NCBI RefSeq assembly: GCF_008801815.1
Contig: NZ_VZOX01000005.1
Reading direction: 5' to 3' (one strand)
Length of the DNA stretch: 64,000 bases
Source of the DNA: Edwardsiella anguillarum
Lineage (GTDB): Bacteria; Pseudomonadota; Gammaproteobacteria; Enterobacterales; Enterobacteriaceae
Shown: positions 25,968 to 34,869 of the stretch, in pieces
Layout of the letters: every line of letters begins with the position of its first letter
How positions within the stretch are numbered: position 1 is the first letter of the stretch
Position numbers and translations under genes: made by a program
Notes under the pieces: model-generated
What the model was told of the DNA's origin: nothing
Database searches by the model: none
Seen by the model: the letters and a program-made list of their open reading frames with translations, nothing else

Positions 25968-26291
25968 ATGACACCCGATATCACTTTTTATCGCCGCTTT
26001 CAGGCGGATATTCTCGCTGGCCGTAAGACGATTACCATCCGTGATGACAGCGAGTCACATTTTCAGCCGGGACAGCGGCTTACGGTAGGGCGCTACGAGG
26101 ATGGGATCCCCTTTTGTGAGATTGAGGTGATTGACGTGACGCCGGTGACGCTGGCGCAGCTGAACGCGCAGCATGCCGCTCAGGAGAATATGACGCTGGA
26201 TGCGCTGCGTGGCGTGATCGGAGAGATCTATCCGCAGGTCGATCGGCTTTATGTCATCGCCTTTTCACTGGTGCGCGCGCTGGCGGGCTGA
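25968..26291 (+). CDS. yqfB: N4-acetylcytidine amidohydrolase YqfB (ASCH domain)
   Basis: The 107-residue protein matches E. coli YqfB, an ASCH-fold enzyme that hydrolyses N4-acetylcytidine. Conserved stretches are ITFYRRFQADILAGRKTITIRDDSESHF and QENMTLDALRGVIGEIYP. The start at 25968 follows GAGGAGCGACAG. It stands alone after yebG, 122 bases away. Confidence 0.9.
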   Translation: MTPDITFYRRFQADILAGRKTITIRDDSESHFQPGQRLTVGRYEDGIPFCEIEVIDVTPVTLAQLNAQHAAQENMTLDALRGVIGEIYPQVDRLYVIAFSLVRALAG

Positions 26292-27959
26292 GGCCCGGGT
26301 GCAGACGCTTTTCCGCAGGCAGCGCTGCCGCCGTCGGCGATACGCGCTCTGATGACGCGCCGCCGCCGTTATTTCCACGGCGACTCGCCTTGGTGCCCTG
26401 GTTTATTCTTCGGCGACCGCTCTTTGTGGTTATATGCGCAATATATTACCCGTGGGGCCATCAATGGATGATTCTACGCACGGGGCCGCGTTATCGCCGA
26501 TGCTATTGGCGGTAGGTATGGGGGGACGCGGCGTCCATTAATTTAGCCGCGGCTGTTGGGTTATTTTAATTCATGGCTAATTATTGCGTGCATTATATTA
26601 ATGATGCGAATCATAATGCGCCTATGCTCTGCTCCCGCACGCCGTATCGATAGCGCAAAGGCGTGCGCTCTGCCGTGGCGCATCCCGCGGCGAGAGATCC
26701 CGTATGGCGTGCGCGGAGCATCGCCGGCGGGTGCGGCGGTTCCTGTCAAGCGCCGGCGTGGCTATCAATGTGCTTTTTGTATAATTCATTTATATTTAAT
26801 AGGTTATTTTAATATACGGCGGGGCCGCCCGTCGCTGTCAGACGTTTGCGGCTGGTGAACGACGCCGCCGGCGCCAGTCGTCATCGCGCGATATTCCCCC
26901 GGCGCCCTGTACGCTTGACCCGTGCGGGGCAGGGCTATCCGGCGTGGGATAAGCGCATCATCGATACATTTATTAAATATTTTGCATGGTTACCATAGCG
27001 TTCGGTCATGATGCTGAAAGGGGGCGGGATATCCTCCGGCGCTGGCGTGTTAGCTGCGCCGTTCTCGATATCCTCGAGCCTCACTTCACCGGGGGAATTT
27101 ATTGCATGCGCCGCGCGGCATCATCTTCCGCGCCGATGGACACGCCTATGGGATGAATAATTAAATGGATCATATATATCTTATTTTAAGTTGCCATTTT
27201 ATCCTGTGATGAAAAGGAGACGCCTGCGGCGGAGAGGTCAAGGTATCGCCGGGCGCTGAGGCGGGTTGATGGGAGGAGAGAGCGCGACTCCCGTTGGCCC
27301 ACGTCGCTCCGGCGCGTGAGTGCACCACCCGATCGTTTGGCTATCCGCCGGGCGCTATGCGCGAGGATGCCCCGTAGCCCTGCGGCGTTATCTGGCGCAG
27401 CGAGGGACGAGCCGATGGAGGGCTATCCGGCATACAAGATGCGCGCTAAACGCGGCGGATTGCGCGCGCCAAAGCCGGATGAGACGGCGTACGTATCTCT
27501 GACCCCGGGCGCGAGATTGTTAAGCTCAAAGCATCGTTTCCTTCACGAATGTGATCTGATAGACATATTAATATATTTAGCTATAAAAATAGGTTCTAAT
27601 TCTGTTTTTTTGATATATGAAGGTTTTTTGTTCTGATTTGCTGCAAATTATCGGATTATATCGTCATTCTCATCATATTACCCTCTAAGCGCATGGTTAA
27701 TTATATCTATTCATTTACCCACTATCAGCTAGAATAGTGGCTGAATCCGCTGGATTAGATAAACTTTGCTAATATGCCAAGGATGATTGATGCAATGTTC
27801 CAGAATAATAAATATTCACTTTAGTAAATACTGACGTAGCAGATACTTTAGCAGCGATTAATTTTTGTTGTAATAATGGCAAGCTGTCAACTTTGACACT
27901 ACACGCAGTCAATACCAGTGCCTCCTCATATGAGAAGGCAAATAGAATTAGATAGCATA
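26292..27959. other. Gene-poor region of about 1.7 kb
   Basis: No supported gene. The base composition is mosaic: GC-rich blocks without coding character (for example 26620-26740, 26840-27110, 27230-27500) alternate with strongly AT-rich ones (26540-26620, 27150-27200, 27560-27960). The open frames present (26556-26858, 27316-27636) lack ribosome sites and recognisable motifs. An imperfect dyad CCACTAT/ATAGTGG lies at 27719-27740. It may be eroded DNA from lost genes or the long regulatory region of the EAL gene. Confidence 0.5.
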
Positions 27960-28817
27960 ATGAATAGTGAACATTACCATCTCTTAAGTGATGTCAGATC
28001 GGTAGCGCCGTCTCATAAGCAGGCTGAGGCGCTGCGGGTCAGGCTGCAATATGCACTCGCTAGCGACGAGTTTTATCTGGAGTACCAGCCGCAGTGGAAT
28101 GTTCATGGGCACATCCAGGGCGCGGAGCTATTGATTCGCTGGCAGCATCCTCGCTATGGCGTACTGTTGCCCGAGCGGTTTATGGATGCGCTGATGAGCT
28201 GTCAACTGGGGCCCGCGCTATTTGGCTGGTTAGCCGAGCGCGCGCTGCCGCTGCTGCAGCGCCTGCGTAGCGAGATCACGCCGGACTTCAGCCTGTCCTT
28301 GGCCCTACCGCTGAGCCTTGCCGCCAATGAGGCCGTGCTGGCCCCCTTTACCCACCTGCTGTCCCAGTATGGTTTGACGCCAGCGGCGATTGCGCTGATC
28401 TGGCAGGGGAGCGACGATCTGCTGTCGAATCCCGCCTGCCTGGCGGGCATGCACGCCCTACGTGAGCAGGGATATGGGGCCGCGCTGGCGGAGTACGGCG
28501 AGGGATATCGGCAGCTGGCGGCCCTGAGCCAGCTGCCGCTGGATCGGATGCATATTCCCCCGGGGGTGATCGGCCTGCTGCCGCACCCGGATGCCATGGT
28601 GATGGTTCAGCTGATGCTGCGCCTGGCGGATAAAATGGCCATGCGCTGCTGCGCGCAGCGGGTCGACAGCGTACAGCAGTTTGAGTGTCTGTCGGCAGCG
28701 GGATGCCGCGATTTTCAGGGTTCCTATCTTTTCCGTCCCCTGAGCGCGGATCAGCTGGCGGTCGTATGCCACATTTTGAGCGACGCCGACGAAGAGGAGT
28801 CACCCTCAGGCGGGTGA
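27960..28817 (+). CDS. Degenerate EAL-domain protein (probably not a phosphodiesterase)
   Basis: An EAL-type protein of about 285 residues; the start is uncertain (ATG 27960 or GTG 27918, neither with a good ribosome site). FYLEYQPQWNVHGHIQGAELLIRWQHP is the EAL-domain opening, with ELL in place of EAL. The other catalytic motifs are lost: FSLSLALPLSL has no metal-binding Asn, ALAEYGEGY replaces the DDFGTG loop, and AQRVDS replaces the EGVE motif. The C-terminal FQGSYLFRPLS is kept. It therefore probably cannot hydrolyse c-di-GMP and may act by protein contacts, like RflP/YdiV, though it is not an obvious RflP orthologue. No GGDEF or membrane part. Confidence 0.85.
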   Translation: MNSEHYHLLSDVRSVAPSHKQAEALRVRLQYALASDEFYLEYQPQWNVHGHIQGAELLIRWQHPRYGVLLPERFMDALMSCQLGPALFGWLAERALPLLQRLRSEITPDFSLSLALPLSLAANEAVLAPFTHLLSQYGLTPAAIALIWQGSDDLLSNPACLAGMHALREQGYGAALAEYGEGYRQLAALSQLPLDRMHIPPGVIGLLPHPDAMVMVQLMLRLADKMAMRCCAQRVDSVQQFECLSAAGCRDFQGSYLFRPLSADQLAVVCHILSDADEEESPSGG

Positions 28818-28949
28818 CCCGCCGCGTTATCTCACGTAATTCCGCTTATCCTATCAGGCATACGACGGTATTTTTGCATTTTCACCGCCCGCGGATTGTG
28901 TCACCCTGTTATAAGATGGCTTGTGTGATGAATCCGTTAGGCATTAACA

Positions 28950-31007
28950 ATGAAAAAGGCACCAAAAGCAGCAAAACATCCCTATGAGATCGTGACGCAT
29001 GGGGATCGCCGGGTTGATGATTATTACTGGCTGCGCGACGATACCCGCAGCGATCCACAGATGTTAGCCTACCTTAACGCGGAAAACGCCTATAGCGAGC
29101 GCTGCCTGGCGCCGCAGTCGGCGCTTCGATCGGCGCTCTTGGCAGAGATGGTGGCGCGTATTCCCCAGCAGGATGCCTCCGTTCCCTATGTGCGCAACGG
29201 TTACCGCTACCAGCACCGCTACCGGCCCGCCGCCGAATATGCCGAGTATTGGCGCCAGCCTGAGTCGGCGAGCCCGGAGAGCGAGACGGCGTGGCAGCTG
29301 CTGCTGGATACCAATCAGCGTGCCGAGGGGCATGATTTTTATGCGTTGGGCGCACTGGAGGTTAGCCCAGATAACCGTCTGCTGGCCGTCAGCGAGGACA
29401 CGGTGTCCCGGCGGCAATACACGCTGCGCGTAAAATCTCTGACGGATGACGACGTCTGGCTGGAGGAGTCGATCGAGGGGTGCGATGGGCATATCGAATG
29501 GTGTAACGACTCCCGCGCCTTTTACTATATCCGTCTGGATCCACAGACCCTGCTGCCTTATCAGGTCTATCGCCACCGCCTGGGCACGCCCTGCAGCCAG
29601 GATTGCCTGATCTATCAGGAGTTGGATGACGCATTTTACCTGGGGCTGGAAAAGTCGCTCTCTCAGCGCTACGTGATGATCCATATCAGCAGCACGACGA
29701 CCTCCGAGGTTCTACTGCTGGATGCCGATGACCCCGAGGCGCGGGCGCACTGCTTCCTGTCGCGTAGGCGCGACCACGAGTATTCGCTGGAGCACTATGA
29801 CTCGCGCTTTTATATCCGCTCTAACCGGGAAGGGCAGAATTTTGCCCTGTACTGTGGGCCGGATGGCGATGTGCTGAGCTGGCAGACGCTGGTGCCGCCC
29901 CGCGATGCGGTCATGCTGGAGGACTTCTGCCTGTTTCAGGAGTGGCTGGTGGTGGAGGAGCGCACCCATGGGTTGACGACGCTGCGCCAGATCCGTCGCG
30001 ACGGCGGAGAGGAGCGGCTGATCCATTTCGACGATCCAACCTATGTCACCTGGCTGGGCTATAACCCGCAGCCAGAGATTGCCAAACTGCGCTACGGTTA
30101 CGCATCAATGACGACGCCGGGCAGCGTCTACGAGCTGGATTTGAACAGCGGTGAGCGGCGCCTGCTGAAGCAGCAGAGCGTGGCGGACTTTAGCCCGCAG
30201 GACTACGCCAGCGAACGCATCTGGCTGCGGGCGCGGGACGGCGTGGATGTGCCGGTCTCCCTGGTCTACCGGTGCGATCGCTTTGTGCGCGGACAGAATC
30301 CGATCCTGATCTATGGCTACGGTGCCTATGGCAGCAGCATGGATCCCGGCTTTAGCACCAGTCGTCTGAGCCTGCTCGACCGGGGCTTTGTGTTTGCGCT
30401 CGCCCACGTTCGCGGCGGCGCCGATCTGGGGCAGCAGTGGTATGAGGACGGTAAGCTGCTGCACAAGCTGAACTCATTTTATGATTTTATCGATGTCACG
30501 CAGGGGCTGGTCCGTCAGGGGTATGCCGCCGCCGATCAGGTCTATGCCATGGGCGGCAGCGCCGGTGGGCTGCTGGTGGGTGCGGTGCTTAATATGGCTC
30601 CCCAGCTTTATCGCGGGGCAGTCGCCCAGGTGCCTTTTGTCGACGTCGTGACGACCATGCTGGACGCCTCGATCCCGCTGACGACCGGTGAGTACGATGA
30701 GTGGGGGAATCCGGAGGATCCCGAATACTACCATTACATGCGGCGCTACAGCCCCTATGATGGAGTCCGGGCACAGGCCTATCCCCATCTGTTGGTGACC
30801 ACCGGACTCCATGACTCCCAGGTGCAATACTGGGAGCCTGCCAAGTGGGTGGCACGCCTGCGTGAGATGAAATGCGATGATAACCTGCTGCTACTGTATA
30901 CCGATATGGAGGCGGGGCACGGGGGAAAATCGGGGCGCTTTAAAGCCTATGAAGATATTGCGTTGGAATATGCGTTTATTTTAACGCTGTCTGGCGTAAC
31001 ACAATAG
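28950..31007 (+). CDS. ptrB: Oligopeptidase B (protease II)
   Basis: PtrB is a cytoplasmic serine peptidase of the prolyl oligopeptidase family that cuts short peptides after Lys and Arg. The 685 residues have an N-terminal propeller domain and a C-terminal alpha/beta hydrolase domain with Ser537 in AMGGSAGGLL, Asp622 in GLHDSQV and His657 in EAGHGGKSGR. The size matches E. coli PtrB (686). The start follows the EAL gene by 132 bases; a hydrolase gene follows 32 bases later. Confidence 0.97.
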   Translation: MKKAPKAAKHPYEIVTHGDRRVDDYYWLRDDTRSDPQMLAYLNAENAYSERCLAPQSALRSALLAEMVARIPQQDASVPYVRNGYRYQHRYRPAAEYAEYWRQPESASPESETAWQLLLDTNQRAEGHDFYALGALEVSPDNRLLAVSEDTVSRRQYTLRVKSLTDDDVWLEESIEGCDGHIEWCNDSRAFYYIRLDPQTLLPYQVYRHRLGTPCSQDCLIYQELDDAFYLGLEKSLSQRYVMIHISSTTTSEVLLLDADDPEARAHCFLSRRRDHEYSLEHYDSRFYIRSNREGQNFALYCGPDGDVLSWQTLVPPRDAVMLEDFCLFQEWLVVEERTHGLTTLRQIRRDGGEERLIHFDDPTYVTWLGYNPQPEIAKLRYGYASMTTPGSVYELDLNSGERRLLKQQSVADFSPQDYASERIWLRARDGVDVPVSLVYRCDRFVRGQNPILIYGYGAYGSSMDPGFSTSRLSLLDRGFVFALAHVRGGADLGQQWYEDGKLLHKLNSFYDFIDVTQGLVRQGYAAADQVYAMGGSAGGLLVGAVLNMAPQLYRGAVAQVPFVDVVTTMLDASIPLTTGEYDEWGNPEDPEYYHYMRRYSPYDGVRAQAYPHLLVTTGLHDSQVQYWEPAKWVARLREMKCDDNLLLLYTDMEAGHGGKSGRFKAYEDIALEYAFILTLSGVTQ

Positions 31008-31039
31008 ACCCACTTGGGTGAGCTTTAGCAAGGAGTCGT

Positions 31040-31849
31040 ATGCCAATACTGCATTTACACCAGCGCGATATGTACTATGAGGACCACGGCAGCGGCTTTC
31101 CGCTGGTGTTGGGCCACAGCTACCTGTTCGATGCCGATATGTGGCGTCCGCAGATCGAGGCGCTGAGCGCCCGCTACCGCGTCATCGTACCGGAGCTGTG
31201 GGGACACGGCCGCTCTGCGGCGCTACCGGAGGGGCACCGCTCGCTGACCTGTCTGGCACAGGATACCCTGGCGCTGCTGGACAGCCTGGGGATCGATCGC
31301 TTTGCGATGGTGGGGCTGTCCGTCGGTGGAATGTGGGGAACCGAGCTGGCGGCGCTGGCCGGCGATCGCTGTGCGGCGCTGGTTCTGATGGATACGTTCG
31401 TGGGACGTGAGCCGGAGGTAACCCATCAGCGCTATTTTGCCATGCTGGAGGCTATCGAGCAGGCCGGGGCTATCCCGCCGCCGCTGCTGGCGCAGATAGC
31501 GCCGCTGTTCTTCCGCCAGACGCCGGAGCCCGACCTGATCGCCGCGCTGAGCCAGCGTCTGTCCAGGCTACCCGCTGAGACGCTGCGCAACAGCATCGTT
31601 CCGCTGGGGCGGATGATCTTTGGTCGTCCGGATCGCTGCGATCTGTTGAGCCGGCTGCGCATGCCTGCGCTGGTGATCACCGGGGCGGAGGATCGACCGC
31701 GCCCACCGCTGGAAGGATACCTGATGGCTGAGATGTTGAACTGCCGTCAGGAGGTGGTTGCTGAGGCCGGGCATATCTGTACGCTGGAGCAGCCGCAGCG
31801 GGTGAACCAGCTGCTGCTGGCGTTTTTGCAGCAGAGTCTGCCAGGCTAA
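31040..31849 (+). CDS. Alpha/beta-hydrolase of unknown substrate
   Basis: A 269-residue cytoplasmic alpha/beta hydrolase. The nucleophile elbow is GLSVGG with Ser94; the oxyanion region is VLGHSYLFD; the catalytic His lies in AEAGHICTLEQP near residue 249, with an Asp in ITGAEDRPRPP. It resembles esterase, 3-oxoadipate enol-lactonase and haloperoxidase-like members, but no ring-cleavage genes are near, so I give no substrate. A strong ribosome site (AAGGAG) precedes it. It probably shares a transcript with ptrB and ends at a clear terminator. Confidence 0.85.
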   Translation: MPILHLHQRDMYYEDHGSGFPLVLGHSYLFDADMWRPQIEALSARYRVIVPELWGHGRSAALPEGHRSLTCLAQDTLALLDSLGIDRFAMVGLSVGGMWGTELAALAGDRCAALVLMDTFVGREPEVTHQRYFAMLEAIEQAGAIPPPLLAQIAPLFFRQTPEPDLIAALSQRLSRLPAETLRNSIVPLGRMIFGRPDRCDLLSRLRMPALVITGAEDRPRPPLEGYLMAEMLNCRQEVVAEAGHICTLEQPQRVNQLLLAFLQQSLPG

Positions 31850-31872
31850 GCCGGTATCGGCGTGAGACAGAT

Positions 31873-31899
31873 AAAAAAAGGGGCCTGAGGCCCCTTTTT
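31873..31899. terminator. Bidirectional terminator, hydrolase/porin
   Basis: GGGGCC-TGA-GGCCCC flanked by A-runs on the left and T-runs on the right. It serves the hydrolase on the plus strand and the porin on the minus strand. Confidence 0.9.
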
Positions 31900-31918
31900 G
31901 CTATCCACAGGAGTGGAA

Positions 31919-33040
31919 TTAGAACTGGTAAACCAGACCCAGCGCAACGATGTCATCGGTGTTGATGCTGTTAGCACGGGTGAAGTCATTCTCATCCAGC
32001 AGGTTGATTTTGTAATCAACGTAGGTGGACATGTTCTTGTTGAAGTAGTAGGTCGCACCCAGGTCAACGTATTTCACCAGGTCAGCCTTGCCACCGTTAA
32101 AGCCGTTGTAGGAGTTCAGCTCAGAGGCCTTAGACTGCAGGTAGGCGATGGACGGACGCAGACCGAAGTCGAACTGATACTGGGCCACGGCTTCGAAGTT
32201 CTTCGCCTTGTTGGCAATACCGGTGGAGCCGAACGGGGTCATGTTCTGGGTTTCAGTGTACATGGTAGCCAGGTAGATGTTGTTGGCATCATACTTCAGA
32301 CCCGCGCCCCAGGACTGGGCTTTGTTACCGCCGGCAACGTTGGAGTTAGCCTGATTGCCGTGCCACTTCTGATCGGTAGTACGGTTAGAGGTGGTGTACG
32401 CCGCACCGGCGCTGATGCCCCAGCCCAGATCGTAGGAGGTGGACATACCGAAGCCGTCGCCGTTCTGCTCAGTCAGCTCGTTACGGCCGTTGTTGCTTTC
32501 GCCTTTGGCATCGTTTTTACCCTGATACTGCAGGGCGAAGTTCAGACCGTCAACCAGACCAAAGAAGCCGTTGTTGCGGTAGGTGGCCAGGTTGTTGGAA
32601 CGCTGGGCCATAAAGTTATCGGACTGGGCAGAGGTGTCGCCGCCGAACTCAGGCAGCACGTCGGTCCAGCCTTCGATATCGTACAGCACGCCGTAGTTAC
32701 GACCGTAGTCGATAGAGCCGTAGTTGCCATACTTCAGGCCGGCAAAGCCCAGACGGGTGAAGAAGTTAGAGGAGTTGCTTTCCGGCTGGTTAACGTTAGC
32801 CTGTGCTTCCCACTGGCCATAACCGGTCAGTTGATCGTTAATCTGGGTTTCGCCTTTGAAGCCGAAACGGACGTAGGACTGGTCGCCATCTTTGTTATGG
32901 TCCTGAGAGAAGTAATGCAGACCATCTACTTTACCGTACAGATCCAGCTTGTTGCCGTCTTTGTTGTAGATTTCCGCAGCGTTAGCTGCGCCTGCAACTA
33001 ACAGAGCAGGAATAACGACTGCCAGCAGATTACGTTTCAC
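31919..33040 (-). CDS. OmpF/OmpC-family general porin
   Basis: A trimeric outer-membrane porin for small hydrophilic solutes. The 373-residue precursor has a 21-residue signal peptide (ending AGAANA) and a mature start AEIYNKDGNKLDLYGKVDGLHYFS. The constriction-loop motif PEFGGDT and the C-terminal sequence VALGLVYQF with terminal Phe are typical of 16-strand enterobacterial porins. The start codon is GTG at 33040, with AAGGA upstream; no conserved ATG exists. It could be the OmpF, OmpC or OmpS counterpart; extracellular loops differ from all. A divergent sRNA candidate lies upstream, as micF does upstream of ompC. Confidence 0.9.
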   Translation of the reverse strand: MKRNLLAVVIPALLVAGAANAAEIYNKDGNKLDLYGKVDGLHYFSQDHNKDGDQSYVRFGFKGETQINDQLTGYGQWEAQANVNQPESNSSNFFTRLGFAGLKYGNYGSIDYGRNYGVLYDIEGWTDVLPEFGGDTSAQSDNFMAQRSNNLATYRNNGFFGLVDGLNFALQYQGKNDAKGESNNGRNELTEQNGDGFGMSTSYDLGWGISAGAAYTTSNRTTDQKWHGNQANSNVAGGNKAQSWGAGLKYDANNIYLATMYTETQNMTPFGSTGIANKAKNFEAVAQYQFDFGLRPSIAYLQSKASELNSYNGFNGGKADLVKYVDLGATYYFNKNMSTYVDYKINLLDENDFTRANSINTDDIVALGLVYQF

Positions 33041-33424
33041 AATAATATTCCTTCTTAGTTGCTGACCGGTGCGGTCAGGTATGAGATGCCACTGCTTATT
33101 TTGTCTTTTCGTGCTGCGAGTGAGAACTAAATTGCGTTCCATCTGTCGAAGTAAACACATCGGGCACGCCCTAATCATAGGTGTTTTTTCAGCTAAATAA
33201 AAAGCAGAGTTCCATTTAATTTATTAAATGGCGTAATTAATTATGTATAAATGTAAAATGCGCTATATTTTATGACATTACGTATGTTTTTTGCGCGCCC
33301 ACCGGATGCTCAACATTTTGTTATTCATTACGCTCTTTACGCTCTTTGTCTTGACGGTGAGGTCGAATTTTTGGCGATCACACAAAATGTCAATGTTATT
33401 CCTATTGTTGTTGTATACTTAAAT

Positions 33425-33500
33425 CTCATCATTGTTACTGCATTTTATTTTTACTGTGTCTTAAATATTTTTAAGCTAACCCTTCGGGTTGGCTTTTTTT
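33425..33500 (+). ncRNA. MicF-like small RNA candidate
   Basis: A TATACT at 33414-33419 is followed about 75 bases later by an intrinsic terminator (AGCTAACCC-TTCG-GGTTGGCT plus eight Ts, ending about 33500). The 5' part CTCATCATTGTTACTGC resembles the 5' end of E. coli MicF, GCTATCATCATTAAC, and the place, divergent from an ompC/F-type porin, is that of micF. The resemblance is partial, and base pairing to a porin mRNA was not shown. The long frame crossing it (33272-33553) is AT-driven and unlikely to be a protein. Confidence 0.5.
33473..33500 (+). terminator. Terminator of the MicF-like RNA
   Basis: Stem AGCTAACC/GGTTGGCT (one G.U pair) with a CTTCGG-type loop and a run of eight Ts. Confidence 0.85.
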
Positions 33501-33995
33501 TTATAAGAATACCTTACAAATCATCGAGTTCATCTGTTGTTGTTAGCCTTTGAACCGGCGGAACCTGGTCTAACTCATTAATAATATTAATTTAGGATAC
33601 GCTTTTCTAGTTATTCTACGCTGTATTGTCAGACGCGTCGTGCGTGTCTCAGAATCATGCTTGATTATTTGTGCTGTGGCCTCGATAAGCGCTCAACCGG
33701 GTGAGGTGTCCAACGATACTTCTCCGGTGTTATATCGGTTTCGATTTTTATTTTTAACAAAAGATGCGTTTTGAAGATGGCCGGACGGGGTATAAACATA
33801 ATGCTCTTGGCAGGTGTTTTTTAAGCGTTGTCTGAGATCTGAGAGGCGTCGATGGTGATTATTTTCCAAGAGGGAGAGGGGGAGAAACGTCACGGCATCG
33901 TCAATATCCGGCGAAGGTGCCTATGCCAGTGCTACCTGCACTCCGCACGCCCATCGGGAGCTGCGCAGAGGATCCTCCGCTCCCGCATATAATAC

Positions 33996-34017
33996 AAAAA
34001 CCCGCCGTAGCGGGTTT
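33996..34017. terminator. Terminator of the 38-residue microprotein
   Basis: AAACCCGC-CGTA-GCGGGTTT, preceded by As, so on the minus strand it is followed by Ts. It lies 25 bases after the stop of the minus-strand microprotein. Confidence 0.8.
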
Positions 34018-34041
34018 ATTTGCTAAGAATCATTGCCGTTT

Positions 34042-34158
34042 TTATTCTACCACATCCTCCGTGTGGGCGCGTTTAGCGCGTTTTGCCGCGCGCTTTTCCA
34101 CCAGCGTTTTCTGCGGTTTTTTCTTAGCATTTTTTTTGCTATCCATTCCCTTACTCAT
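34042..34158 (-). CDS. Lys/Arg-rich 38-residue microprotein (paralogue 1)
   Basis: I know no function. The 38 residues begin MSKGMDSKKNAKKKPQKTLVE and continue KRAAKRAKR with a short acidic end. GAGG lies eight bases before the ATG and a terminator follows the stop, so it is a complete monocistronic gene too short for usual gene finders. It is clearly related to the frame at 37224-37322: both start MS-K/R-G, then a Lys cluster, KTL, an E-K/R-R-A-x-KR core and a short acidic tail. The charge suggests nucleic acid or ribosome binding, which is only inference. Confidence 0.75.
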   Translation of the reverse strand: MSKGMDSKKNAKKKPQKTLVEKRAAKRAKRAHTEDVVE

Positions 34159-34402
34159 AGTAGCCTCTCTTTAACTATCGTTGGGTAGGTTGCCTAGTTA
34201 CTTAAGCGCCGTTGCGACTGAGTTGCAAGGCCATATTCATGGATTTGTGGCAATCTATTGTTATGAATGGAATTATTTGCAGAGGATAGCTGGCAAGTAA
34301 CGCTGCCATGCACGGTTTTCACCCCGGCAGTGCGCCGTGGCGCCAGGGGTGGAAGATAGCGATCTCGGATCGGGGCAGCGCGGTCTGCGTGCCCCTGGTT
34401 TT

Positions 34403-34645
34403 TTAGGCTGCGGTTGGCATACCGCACAGCTTGGTCAGATTGCGGGCGCCGACCATGACGGTCGCGACATAGGATTGCCGTCGAGTGACGACCTCTACGG
34501 CAATGAGCTTATCTCGGTATTTAAGGTGGTAGATGCAAGGCCATCCCTGACGGGTGCGGCCGAAGGCGTTTGCATGTTGGTCGATGGCCGCATGGGCAAC
34601 AACAAGGTGAGAGAAGTTTGTATCGCCTTTAATGATTCGCTTCAT
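34403..34645 (-). CDS. Small DUF4060-like protein
   Basis: An 80-residue protein starting MKRIIKGDTNFSHLVVAHAAI with AGGGAG ten bases upstream. The order of features (MKxIxKG at the start, a His-rich helix, Y/W-rich strands and a late SYVATVM) recalls the DUF4060 family of small enterobacterial and phage proteins; this is by memory of the family, not a search. Function unknown. It stands alone between a basic microprotein and pfkB. Confidence 0.65.
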   Translation of the reverse strand: MKRIIKGDTNFSHLVVAHAAIDQHANAFGRTRQGWPCIYHLKYRDKLIAVEVVTRRQSYVATVMVGARNLTKLCGMPTAA

Positions 34646-34869
34646 ACAGGCTCCCTACATAAATCCATCAATTTGCTCTGTTCAGCCTAGGCTGACCTTT
34701 CTGTTATAACACCATTCCCTATACTTCGACATGTTTCAGTTAGAATTTCCGCTATTTAGTTAACCATATCGATCGACTACGCTTAGCGGGATCCCCTATC
34801 GCAATCCGTGGGATGCGGGGAGGCCAGGCATGCTACGCTAAAGCGAATCCTACCGATTAAGGAGCGCAT

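Larger units (their letters stand above)
33041..34041. other. Long porin upstream region
   Basis: About 1 kb with no supported protein gene. The first 180 bases are the porin leader and promoter side; a sRNA candidate with terminator occupies about 33425-33500. From 33540 to 33990 I see no convincing signal apart from AT-rich patches. A bidirectional terminator for the next minus-strand microprotein closes it. Confidence 0.5.

Noticed and set aside
26556..26858. 100-codon frame in the gene-poor region
   Set aside because: No ribosome site, no motif, and a composition that follows the local GC/AT mosaic.
27316..27636. 106-codon frame in the gene-poor region
   Set aside because: Composition changes abruptly along it from GC- to AT-rich and the translation shows no domain.
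31898..33001. 367-codon plus-strand frame antisense to the porin
   Set aside because: Val/Gly-rich mirror of the porin's repeating strand pattern; porin is clear on the other strand.
33272..33553. 93-codon hydrophobic frame upstream of the porin
   Set aside because: AT-rich, no ribosome site, and a strong terminator with eight Ts lies inside it; an RNA gene is the better reading.
33693..33893. 66-codon minus-strand frame between porin and microprotein
   Set aside because: GTG start without a ribosome site and no recognisable motif.
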